From CAZWUK01 sp964636685 (lineage in GTDB: Bacteria > Bacillota > Clostridia > Christensenellales > CAG-138), in the NCBI GenBank assembly GCA_964636685.1, contig CAZWUK010000003.1, positions 1-59,694 on the forward strand: a stretch of DNA of 59,694 nucleotides, written 5' to 3'. The translations under genes and the position numbers were made by a program. Shown piece after piece: positions 42,196 to 49,742 of this stretch; position 1 is the stretch's first letter; every line of letters starts with the position of its first letter. Below the pieces are notes generated by a model. It was not told the DNA's origin and ran no database searches. It saw nothing but the letters and a program-made list of their open reading frames with translations.

Positions 42196-43074
42196 TCAGC
42201 CGAATGCCAGTACGCCGGTATAGCGGCGAATCGCGGTCAAATTCATGTATTTTAGGTCGGTGATCTTCACCACATCGCCGGTTTTTGGCGAATGGATGAA
42301 TTTGTTGTTGCCGATATAGATGCCGACGTGCGACACCGGCGTGTTGAAAGCGACGATATCCCCGATCCGGATTTGCGCGCGTGGCACGGACTTCCCCCCG
42401 GCGGCCTGTTCCGCGCTAACGCGGGGAATGACGATTCCCGCCTGTTGAAAGGAATATTGCGTCAGACCGGAGCAATCAAATCCGGTTTGCGGCGTACTGC
42501 CGCCGTAGACGTAGTCCATGCCGAGGTATTTTTTTGCCGTATCGACGATCTTGTTGATTCGAACGACCTCGCCGCCGACGGCGCTTCTGGTTTTGCTGCC
42601 GGCGAGTCCGTCGGCCGTCAGTCCGTTGCGGCGCTGATACTGTGCGACTGCGGTTTCGGTTTTTGCGCCGAAAATGCCGTCCGCCGTATCGTTGAGATAG
42701 CCAAGCATAATCAGATTTCCCTGAAGCTGCTTGACGGCGGCGCCGGTGCTGCCCCGTTTCAAGGTGGAAGAGGCTACGCTCTCCGACGCGTTATCAGACG
42801 AGGCGTCGTTGATCGACACATAGCTGCCGTAAACATAGCCGCTGCCGCCGGAAGCAGTGCTTACCTTGTACCAGGATCCGGATTGACCGGTGATGGCGAC
42901 GGTATCGCCGCGATAGAGCACACCGATACGGGCATAGCTTGTGGAAGGCCCTTTGCGCAGATTGACGCCGTTTCCGGTGATCGTTCCGGTGGAGTTCGCA
43001 AGCGCAGCAAGCGGGACAAGCAGGCAGAGCACGACGGCGAGAGCGCCGAGCCAACGTACGATTTTGCGTTTCAT
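42196..43074 (-). CDS. Secreted NlpC/P60 endopeptidase with SH3 and peptidoglycan-binding domains
   Basis: 292 residues. Signal peptide (IVRWLGALAVVLCLLVPLAALA), bacterial SH3 (about 30-85; GNGVNLRKGPSTSYARIG), PG_binding_1 (about 105-160; GSTGAAVKQLQGNLIMLGYL), then NlpC/P60 with catalytic Cys in GFDCSGLTQYSF and His in SHVGIYIGNNKFIHS. Cleaves stem peptides of peptidoglycan, possibly in spore or vegetative wall remodelling. ATG 43074 preceded by GGAGGTG; an upstream frame extension lacks a ribosome site. Confidence 0.95.
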   Translation of the reverse strand: MKRKIVRWLGALAVVLCLLVPLAALANSTGTITGNGVNLRKGPSTSYARIGVLYRGDTVAITGQSGSWYKVSTASGGSGYVYGSYVSINDASSDNASESVASSTLKRGSTGAAVKQLQGNLIMLGYLNDTADGIFGAKTETAVAQYQRRNGLTADGLAGSKTRSAVGGEVVRINKIVDTAKKYLGMDYVYGGSTPQTGFDCSGLTQYSFQQAGIVIPRVSAEQAAGGKSVPRAQIRIGDIVAFNTPVSHVGIYIGNNKFIHSPKTGDVVKITDLKYMNLTAIRRYTGVLAFG

Positions 43075-43211
43075 ATTGCACACCTCCTTTCCTGTTGCGC
43101 CGATCATATCACGAATTTCGACAAAAAACGGCAAACACAAAGGAGTGTTCACCGTTTTGCAACGAGGTTGGAAGGCGTCGGAAAAAAGGGGAAATCTTGC
43201 CGAAAGAAGCG

Positions 43212-43466
43212 TCAGCCGTCTTCGTTGAGCGCTTGACAGATGGCGGTTGCAAGCTGATCCGCGCAGGAGGTCTTTTTGCCGCCGCAGGTGTTCCCGCGGA
43301 GAATCTCGGCGACTTCTCTCGCGTCCTTACCCTCAACGAGTTTGGAAATGGCCTTGAGGTTGCCGTTGCAGCCGCCGGTAAAGCGGACGTTTCGGAGCAT
43401 GCCGTTCTCCAGCTCGAACGCGATCTTGCTGGCGCAGACGCCTTTTGTTTTATACTGATGTTCCAT
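43212..43466 (-). CDS. TSCPD-domain protein (TIGR03905-like)
   Basis: 84 residues, with FTGGCNGNLKAISKLVEG and NTCGGKKTSCADQLA, the hallmarks of the small TSCPD family related to a ribonucleotide reductase C-terminal region; likely metal- or cofactor-binding through its cysteines. AAAGGA precedes the ATG. The 5' end overlaps the acyltransferase gene by 17 bases, so they form an operon. Confidence 0.93.
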   Translation of the reverse strand: MEHQYKTKGVCASKIAFELENGMLRNVRFTGGCNGNLKAISKLVEGKDAREVAEILRGNTCGGKKTSCADQLATAICQALNEDG

Positions 43467-44673
43467 CGATGGTATCCTTTCTATATATGCGACATTTCAT
43501 AATTTGTGTAGTCAGTGGCTTTTCGAAGCAATGGGTTATCAGGACGGCGACAGCGACGGAAACGCCGAATACCAGCCAGGTGTATCGCTGCTGCCACACG
43601 CGGTCAGGCTGCATATTGGGAAGCGTATCGCCGGACCAGTCAGGAAAGTGCCATTCTTTCAGGCGAACTGCGATCCATTGATGCCAAATGTAGACATTGT
43701 AAGAGACGCCCGCAAGAAACGTCATTAGACGGTTGCCGAGCAAAAAACGCAGCCATCGCGCCGAGATTGCCGCAGAGAGAATCATCACGAGAAACACGAC
43801 CGACAGCAGATAGCGAAACCGCGCCTGAAAAACCTGCACAATCGCGGAAGCGGCGGCGCCGCGCAAAAGAAAGCCCAGCAGAAACAGCGAGAAAACGAAC
43901 ACCAGCGTTCCCGAAACGGAAAGCGCGGCATGACGGGTTTGGTGCTTTGCGAGCGCTACGAACAGGTATGCGCCCAGCATGCCGTTGGCGAATACACCGA
44001 AAAATCCCGGCAGTTGGTTCACCGTCAGGCGCAGCGTGTCATAATCGGTCAGGGCGTAAAGCCGGAGATACAGCGCGCCGACTGCTACCATGGCAAGATA
44101 CGTTACGGCGGGCTTTTTCTGGAACGCTTTGGCAAGGAACGGAAATATCAAATAGAACTGCATTTCGATCGCAACCGTCCAGAGAACGCCGTTGATCTTG
44201 GTGCCGATCAGCGCCGCCGGAACAAAGGTTTGGGTAAAGGTCAGCGTCGGAAGCAGATCCCGGAGCGCCTCCCGGACGGAGGAATATGCGCCGGTCGGCA
44301 GCGCGTAACAAAAAAACAGCAGCAGCACGCACAGCCAGTAGCAGGGGACGATGCGCGCGACCCGTTTTTGGTAAAACACCAGCGTATCGGGCTTTTTTTC
44401 GCCCAGAAGCGCTTCCCGTGCATAGGGCAAAAACAGGCAGAAGGCGGACAACAGCAGCATCAGATCCACAAACAGATAGCCGCTGCGCGGAATGATGTCA
44501 AGGCTGACGCCGCGAACGCCAAATTGTTGGAGAAAGGGCGTGGAAATATAGGGCGCCAACCAGCTCTGCTGCCAGATGTGGTACCATACAATGATGAGTA
44601 TGGCGATGGCGCGTATGCCGTCGAGCACCTCGATCCGATGCGTATTGATTCGGTTTTCTGCGCTTGTTTCCAT
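43450..44673 (-). CDS. Acyltransferase family 3 membrane protein
   Basis: 407 residues, about ten hydrophobic helices. N-terminal RIEVLDGIRAIAILIIVWYH contains the conserved His region of the OafA/Acyl_transf_3 family; LWTVAIEMQFYLIFPF and YNVYIWHQW are also typical. It probably O-acetylates a cell-surface glycan. No ribosome site is seen, and the -10 box lies only eight bases before the ATG, suggesting a leaderless mRNA. Confidence 0.93.
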   Translation of the reverse strand: METSAENRINTHRIEVLDGIRAIAILIIVWYHIWQQSWLAPYISTPFLQQFGVRGVSLDIIPRSGYLFVDLMLLLSAFCLFLPYAREALLGEKKPDTLVFYQKRVARIVPCYWLCVLLLFFCYALPTGAYSSVREALRDLLPTLTFTQTFVPAALIGTKINGVLWTVAIEMQFYLIFPFLAKAFQKKPAVTYLAMVAVGALYLRLYALTDYDTLRLTVNQLPGFFGVFANGMLGAYLFVALAKHQTRHAALSVSGTLVFVFSLFLLGFLLRGAAASAIVQVFQARFRYLLSVVFLVMILSAAISARWLRFLLGNRLMTFLAGVSYNVYIWHQWIAVRLKEWHFPDWSGDTLPNMQPDRVWQQRYTWLVFGVSVAVAVLITHCFEKPLTTQIMKCRIYRKDTIDGTSV

Positions 44674-44681
44674 AGTTTAAT

Positions 44682-44710
44682 AGTATAGCAAATCCCGCGG
44701 AAACGCACAA
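44682..44710 (-). promoter_or_regulatory. Promoter of the acyltransferase gene, directly upstream of the ATG
   Basis: Minus strand TTGTGC (44705-44710), 17 bases, TATACT (44682-44687); start codon eight bases downstream. Confidence 0.7.
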
Positions 44711-44746
44711 GAAAAACGAAGCGGCGCAAGCGGGAAAAAGCGTCGC

Positions 44747-44775
44747 TTGACAGAGCAAAACCGGCATGCTACTGT
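44747..44775 (+). promoter_or_regulatory. Promoter of the papain-like small protein gene
   Basis: TTGACA (44747-44752), 17 bases, TACTGT (44770-44775). Confidence 0.75.
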
Positions 44776-44819
44776 GAATTTGACAAAAAGAGCAGCGTGT
44801 GCATACGGTGGTGCGGCAT

Positions 44820-45341
44820 ATGGCAAAAGAAGCGTATTCCAAAGAAAACTATATTATCGATCAACGGGCGACTGCGGACATTCCGTATGGGCGCGGCGCC
44901 TCCGACGAATCCGGGTGCGGCTGGATTGCGCTGTACAATCTCATGCGCTGTCTCGGTACGCCCATTTCGGAAGCCGAAGCGCAAGCGCTGCTGCTGCGCG
45001 CCTCCCTGTTTGGCGGAAGGCTCGGCACAAGCCCGCTGCACGTCTGCCGTGCGTTGCGGCATTACGGACTGCACTATTGCATCAAATGGAGAAAGAAGCG
45101 CCTGCCCGAGCATTTGGCGGGCGTGACCTGCGGGATATTGCTCTACCGGCATAAAACCGGATTGCATTATGTGGCGTTTCGACGGGAGGATGCGCGGCAA
45201 TTTCAATTTTGGAACGCGGTCTTGGCAAAGGAGCGACACGTCGCCGGCATGCGGCAATTTCTTGACCACTATACCGTCGGGTCTTTGGTCATGTGCATAA
45301 TGCTCCAAACGGGAATCGTTTCTCAAGAAGTTTGTTTGTAA
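44820..45341 (+). CDS. Small papain-like (C39-type) protein of unknown function
   Basis: 173 residues, no signal peptide. The order Cys in DESGCGWIALYN, His in LHYVAFRR and Asn in FWNAV fits a papain-fold cysteine peptidase or transferase triad. LFGGRLGTSPLHVCRAL lies between. The closest general resemblance is to C39-like domains, but no transporter or bacteriocin gene is near. ATG 44820 is used; GTG 44799 is in frame. Overlaps the convergent GNAT gene by 19 bases. Confidence 0.6.
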   Translation: MAKEAYSKENYIIDQRATADIPYGRGASDESGCGWIALYNLMRCLGTPISEAEAQALLLRASLFGGRLGTSPLHVCRALRHYGLHYCIKWRKKRLPEHLAGVTCGILLYRHKTGLHYVAFRREDARQFQFWNAVLAKERHVAGMRQFLDHYTVGSLVMCIMLQTGIVSQEVCL

Positions 45342-45799
45342 AAGAGCGGCAGCTTGTTAGCGGCAATTTTGCCGGAGTCGCGGTAATTGCAGGCGTTCCA
45401 AAAGGCATGCGCCGGAGGATAGGCGCAAAGGTACAGCCCGCAAACGTCCATTTCCGACAGCGCGTTTTCGGCAAATGCGACCAGCTGCTTGCCAAAGCCC
45501 CGCCGACGATGGGCCGGATGCACCCCGATTTCCAATATGGTACCCCAGCCGGGAAGCTCGCTGAACGCGCCGCCTGCCGTATCCTTTGTAAACAGCACAA
45601 AACCGACCGGCATGCCTTTTTGATAGGCGATACTGCCGGAGATCTGACGCTCCTCCACCATGGAAAACAGCAGCGAAATAAAAGCGTTCATTTCTTCCTC
45701 GGGCGTATCCCGATCCTCTCCGTTTCGGTAATAAGCATGCAGCAGGGTGGAGAATACCTTCTTGTTTTCAAGACAAACCGGAGAAAATACGAGTTCCAT
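45323..45799 (-). CDS. GNAT-family N-acetyltransferase
   Basis: 158 residues. The acetyl-CoA site is visible as ILEIGVHPAHRRRGFGKQLVAFAE (motif A, R-x-x-G-x-G variant), followed by LCAYPPAHAFWNACNYRDSGK (motif B). Acceptor unknown. ATG 45799 has AGGAG nine bases upstream. It lies 78 bases after the YegP gene and beyond a strong terminator, so is weakly linked to it or uses a nearby promoter. Confidence 0.9.
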   Translation of the reverse strand: MELVFSPVCLENKKVFSTLLHAYYRNGEDRDTPEEEMNAFISLLFSMVEERQISGSIAYQKGMPVGFVLFTKDTAGGAFSELPGWGTILEIGVHPAHRRRGFGKQLVAFAENALSEMDVCGLYLCAYPPAHAFWNACNYRDSGKIAANKLPLFYKQTS

Positions 45800-45820
45800 G
45801 ATCGCACACTCCTTGTTGAT

Positions 45821-45854
45821 AACGAAAACCGCGCAGGATTGCGCGGTTTTCGTT
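45821..45854 (-). terminator. Terminator after the YegP gene
   Basis: Perfect 14-base arms AACGAAAACCGCGC / GCGCGGTTTTCGTT with a six-base loop, directly between YegP stop and GNAT start. Confidence 0.85.
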
Positions 45855-45876
45855 CTGCTGTCGAGTTGACAGCAGA

Positions 45877-46251
45877 TCAATACTTTTTGTCGATGGAAGC
45901 ATCCGGCGCGTTTTTGACGACGCTCTCGATGCCGTTCATGCAGGACGCCTTGGCTTTATAGCCTTCGGAAGCGAGAATCGGCTCGCCGTTTTTGGCCTTC
46001 AGGCGGAAGCGAAATTCACCGGCCTTGTCGGTATACACCTCAAACTTGGGATGCGTCTGCTGGACAAAGCCTTCGATGGTTTGATCTTCAATTTTTCCGC
46101 TTGGAGCGTTTTTGCGGACGCTCTCGATGCCGTTCAGACAAGCGTTCTCCGTTGTATAGACTTCGGAAGAAGCGACGGTTTGACCGTTGCTTGCGACAAG
46201 ATCAAATTTAAATCCGTCGTTTTTCGTTTTTTCCACTGAAAATTTTCCCAT
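45877..46251 (-). CDS. YegP-family (DUF1508) protein, two repeats
   Basis: 124 residues made of two DUF1508 units: FKFDLVASNGQTVASSEVY...ACLNGIESVRKNAP and FRFRLKAKNGEPILASEGY...CMNGIESVVKNAP. Small cytosolic protein of unknown function, common as a stress-related or poorly characterised gene. GGAG lies eight bases before ATG 46251. Confidence 0.95.
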   Translation of the reverse strand: MGKFSVEKTKNDGFKFDLVASNGQTVASSEVYTTENACLNGIESVRKNAPSGKIEDQTIEGFVQQTHPKFEVYTDKAGEFRFRLKAKNGEPILASEGYKAKASCMNGIESVVKNAPDASIDKKY

Positions 46252-46276
46252 AATCTGCGCTCCTTCGTTTTTTTTT

Positions 46277-46305
46277 ATTGTATAATGCCCGCCTGTGAAT
46301 GTCAA
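46277..46305 (-). promoter_or_regulatory. YegP promoter
   Basis: Minus strand TTGACA (46300-46305), 17 bases, TACAAT (46277-46282). Confidence 0.75.
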
Positions 46306-46344
46306 ACAAACTAACCGTGACAAATGTGACAGGAAACGCCGAAA

Positions 46345-47823
46345 TCAGCCCTTCAGCATGCCTAAGATCCCGCGCGCTAAAGATTTTCCGATTTCCCTGC
46401 CGATGGAATTAACCGCGCTGTTGGTCGCGCGTTCAAAGGCCGAGGCTTTTTTCCGAGAGGTGCGACCGGTGGACGCGGTCTTTTTGGCTTTGGCATCAGC
46501 AGAAGCCTTGGCCTGACTCAATGCTTCTTCCTTTTCGACCGCCTGCTGCTCCTTGAGAGACTCATAGGCAGAAACGCGATCGATGTTTTCCTCATACTTG
46601 CCGTAGAGCGCATCAGCAAGAATTTCGTCCCGCCTGCGATCCTCGTCAATGGCGCCCATGGCGCTCTGCGGCGGCAGGATCGTTGCTTTTTCCACGACGC
46701 CGGGGCGCCCGTCTGCGTCAAGGAAGGAGCAGAGCGCTTCGCCGGTCGCAAGGGCGCAGATGGCGTCGGCGGTGTCAAAGGCGGGATTGCTGCGGAAGGC
46801 GTCGGCAGCCGCCTTGACGGCGCGCTGCTCGGAGGGCGTGTAGGCACGCAGCGCATGCTGGATGCGGTTGCCGAGCTGCGCCAAAACCGATTCCGGCAGA
46901 TCCGTCGGGTTCTGCGTGATAAAATACACGCCCACGCCCTTGGAACGCACGAGCTTGATGACCTGATCGATCTTTTGCAGCAACGCTTTTGGCGCGTCGG
47001 AAAACAACAGATGCGCTTCGTCAAAGAAAAACACGATCTTCGGCTTATCGCAGTCGCCGACCTCCGGAAGCTGTTCGTACAGCTCGGTGAGCAGGTAGAG
47101 AAGAAACGTTGCATACAGCAGAGGCGACGTAAACAGCCGGACACAGTGCAGAACATTGATATAGCCGCGCCCTGCGTCGTCTGTTTTGATCCAGTCGTCG
47201 ATGGAAAGCGCCGGTTCCCCGAAGAACGCACCGCCGCCCGCATCCTCCAGCTGCAGCAGAGAACGCTGGATCGCGCCAATGCTCTGGGTGGAAACATTGC
47301 CGTAGTCGGTGGTATATTGCTTGTAATTTTGACCGATGTACGCCACCATGGCGCGCAGATCCTTGAGATCGATGAGCAGGAGCCCGTTGTCGTCCGCAAC
47401 GCGAAACACGATATTCAGCACGCCCTGCTGTACGGGGCTGAGATCCAGCAGGCGTGAAAGCAGCAGCGGCCCCATGTTGGAGATCGTCGTGCGGACAGGA
47501 TGACCGCTTTCTCCGTAGACATCCCAAAAGCGCGTGGGAAAGCTTTGATAGGCAAAATCAGAGACGTTCAGCGCTGTCAGCCGCGACGTCAGCTTTTCGG
47601 AGGCGACACCGCTTTTGCACATCCCGGCAAGATCGCCCTTGACGTCCGCGAGAAAGACCGGAACGCCAAGCGCGGAAAAGCCCTCGGCCATGACCTTGAG
47701 CGATATGGTCTTTCCCGTGCCGGTCGCGCCGGCAATCAGACCGTGGCGGTTTGCCATACCGGGCAAAACGACGACGTTTGTCTGCCCTTTTCCCATGAGG
47801 ATCGTGCGTTCGGATGTCAGCAT
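46345..47823 (-). CDS. HerA/DUF853-type ATPase (YjgR-like)
   Basis: 492 residues. Walker A GATGTGKT, Walker B VFFFDEAHLLF and YFITQNPTDLPESVLAQLGNRIQHALRA fit the YjgR/HerA-like family of hexameric ATPases. The C-terminal tail is Lys/Ala-rich and charged. Function uncertain: DNA translocation is typical of HerA relatives. ATG 47823 has GGAG eight bases upstream; longer upstream reading overlaps the minor pilin. It is the last gene of the pilus locus, 13 bases after the preceding gene, yet has no known place in pilus assembly. Confidence 0.9.
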   Translation of the reverse strand: MLTSERTILMGKGQTNVVVLPGMANRHGLIAGATGTGKTISLKVMAEGFSALGVPVFLADVKGDLAGMCKSGVASEKLTSRLTALNVSDFAYQSFPTRFWDVYGESGHPVRTTISNMGPLLLSRLLDLSPVQQGVLNIVFRVADDNGLLLIDLKDLRAMVAYIGQNYKQYTTDYGNVSTQSIGAIQRSLLQLEDAGGGAFFGEPALSIDDWIKTDDAGRGYINVLHCVRLFTSPLLYATFLLYLLTELYEQLPEVGDCDKPKIVFFFDEAHLLFSDAPKALLQKIDQVIKLVRSKGVGVYFITQNPTDLPESVLAQLGNRIQHALRAYTPSEQRAVKAAADAFRSNPAFDTADAICALATGEALCSFLDADGRPGVVEKATILPPQSAMGAIDEDRRRDEILADALYGKYEENIDRVSAYESLKEQQAVEKEEALSQAKASADAKAKKTASTGRTSRKKASAFERATNSAVNSIGREIGKSLARGILGMLKG

Positions 47824-47836
47824 AGCGTTTGCTCCT

Positions 47837-48808
47837 TTACAGCGATGTGGCGAGGATCCATTTCGCGGCAATCTCTTGCGTGATCTGCTCGCTTGTTTTG
47901 TTGTTGAAGGTGGGCATGCGGTATAGACCGAGCTTATTCTTGGGGGCGTACCATTGCCCATTCCAGTATACCATGTAGCTGGTGCCGTGTACGAACGTAT
48001 CAAAGCGGTTTTCGCCGCTGTCGGTCAGGTACACGATCGGTTGCATGGAAGCCTCGCCCGTGCCGCCGGTGGCGTACACGGCAAGATAGAACGTGTTGTT
48101 CAGCAGCGCGCGGTAATAGTTGATGGCAGCCCAGGTCTTTGTGGCTGCTGCCATCTCTATATCGTAAAGCTCCTGAATACGATCCTTGGAAACGGCAGAC
48201 CACGGCGAATATTCCGGGAACGCGCCATCGTAAAGACCGTCGTAGATCTCCCGAAATAGCGCCTCGTTGGTGAGCGCGCCGGAACCGGTATAATTCCGAA
48301 TGGCGTCCTTCAAGGCCTGCAGTGCACCCTCCGGCGTAGACAGCGAATAACTTGTGCCAAGCACGGCGCGCATGGAGCTGATGACGGCGGTCACTTCGGT
48401 TAGCTGCATCTGGCTGTCGGAAACGGAAAGCGTTACCGCAACCTGGTTGGCGGCTTCCTGCTTGCAGGTCATGGAAATGTGCTTGCCCGCATAGTAGGAT
48501 TTCGGAAATACCGGCACATTGCCGAGCATCAGATAGCCCTCGTCGGAGACGGCATAGACCGCGCTGCCGATACTGAGCGTATCCTTTGTGCCGTCCTTTT
48601 CCGCGGAGAGCGCCGTGGCGGTAGAAGCGTTTTGGCGGATGTTGTCAAGAAGATTCTCTGCAACCAGCTGCGCGTCGGAACGGGAAAGCGTTCTTTGGTA
48701 CGTTTTATAGATGGGGGCGATGATCGTCACCATACTCAAAATCAGCACCATGGCGACCAGTGTGGCGACGACTAACTCAATCAGCGTGTAGCCCTTCTTG
48801 TCGTTCAT
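47837..48808 (-). CDS. Minor prepilin, PilW-like
   Basis: 323 residues. Class III prepilin leader MNDKKG followed by YTLIELVVATLVAMVLILSMV (cleaved and methylated at the residue after Gly, with Glu +5). The globular part, with SYSLSTPEGALQALKDA and YMVYWNGQWY, is unrecognised. Processed by PilD and incorporated as a tip or priming pilin. Starts one base after the previous stop. Confidence 0.85.
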   Translation of the reverse strand: MNDKKGYTLIELVVATLVAMVLILSMVTIIAPIYKTYQRTLSRSDAQLVAENLLDNIRQNASTATALSAEKDGTKDTLSIGSAVYAVSDEGYLMLGNVPVFPKSYYAGKHISMTCKQEAANQVAVTLSVSDSQMQLTEVTAVISSMRAVLGTSYSLSTPEGALQALKDAIRNYTGSGALTNEALFREIYDGLYDGAFPEYSPWSAVSKDRIQELYDIEMAAATKTWAAINYYRALLNNTFYLAVYATGGTGEASMQPIVYLTDSGENRFDTFVHGTSYMVYWNGQWYAPKNKLGLYRMPTFNNKTSEQITQEIAAKWILATSL

Positions 48809-48809
48809 C

Positions 48810-49148
48810 TCAATTGCCGCCTTCCGTAAAGTAGATCAGATCATCCTGCTGCCGCACGGTGATGCCGACAGAGACCTCTGCGATTGCCGGGTCGCTGCCT
48901 TCGGGGAAACGGATGTGCAGCGTGCCGGTTCCTTTTAGCGTACCGTGATTGCTCTCGATCTCCGTGCAGGTCAATTCCAGCGCGGCGGAGGAGACAACCG
49001 CGCGGTTGTGCATGTTGATCGCGCTCTTTACCAGCAGCGTGACTGTAAACAGCAGCAAAAACAGCACCGAGAAGCTGACAATGGTTTCCACCAGCGTTTC
49101 TCCGCGGCTGCGACGGCTATTCTTTGTGAGACGTGGTTGTTTTTTCAT
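48810..49148 (-). CDS. Minor prepilin, PilV-like
   Basis: 112 residues. A polar leader ending RSRGETLVETIVSFSVLFLLLF, with Gly before the cleavage site and Glu at +5, then a short globular domain ending DDLIYFTEGGN. GGGGTGAG precedes ATG 49148. Third position in the PilX/PilV/PilW-like trio. Confidence 0.8.
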   Translation of the reverse strand: MKKQPRLTKNSRRSRGETLVETIVSFSVLFLLLFTVTLLVKSAINMHNRAVVSSAALELTCTEIESNHGTLKGTGTLHIRFPEGSDPAIAEVSVGITVRQQDDLIYFTEGGN

Positions 49149-49153
49149 GCTGC

Positions 49154-49741
49154 TCACCCCAATTTCAGAACGGTCCATTTACCGTCCCATATCCAACCGT
49201 CGGTTGCGCGTGTCGCCCAGCCGGAATATTGATACGACACACGGATGGCGTAGCTTTTTTGCCCGACGACTGCCGAAAAGGTGACTGTGACGTCCTGCAA
49301 GCTCAAAAAGACCTGATTGACCGTGCCATCCTCGGTCTGGTCGAGCGCTGCGGCGGTGCCGGAGTAGACGATTGCGGCGTTTTCAATGGCGAGTCCCTCA
49401 AGCGCGTCGCTCTCCAGTGTGATCGCGGGGTTGAGCGTTGTCTGCGGAAGGTTGTAGTCGCCGCCGCCGCTGGACAAAAAACGCGCAAGCAGGTCGCTTT
49501 TGAGCGCGTCGCCCAAAGGCCCGTCCTGCACGGCGGCGTCTACCGCATCCAGCGTGGATCTTGCATAGTAATACGCCTGACGATCCAATACCCGGGCCGC
49601 TGCGGTGCTGACGGCGCTGGAGGCGGCGGTCAGTATCGACGCGCCGATGGTAAAGAACACCAGCAGCAGTATGACCGCAACGATCATCGATTCGCCGCGC
49701 GTATTTTTCCACGGGACAGTTTTTGCATTCGTATTTTTCAT
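49154..49741 (-). CDS. PilX-like minor pilin-type protein
   Basis: 195 residues. N-terminal NTRGESMIVAVILLLVFFTIGASILT followed by a long helix with AAARVLDRQAYYYARSTLDAV, typical of PilX-like proteins lacking a strict prepilin signature. ATG 49741 overlaps the end of the giant prepilin, so translation is coupled. Confidence 0.75.
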   Translation of the reverse strand: MKNTNAKTVPWKNTRGESMIVAVILLLVFFTIGASILTAASSAVSTAAARVLDRQAYYYARSTLDAVDAAVQDGPLGDALKSDLLARFLSSGGGDYNLPQTTLNPAITLESDALEGLAIENAAIVYSGTAAALDQTEDGTVNQVFLSLQDVTVTFSAVVGQKSYAIRVSYQYSGWATRATDGWIWDGKWTVLKLG

Positions 49742-49742
49742 A

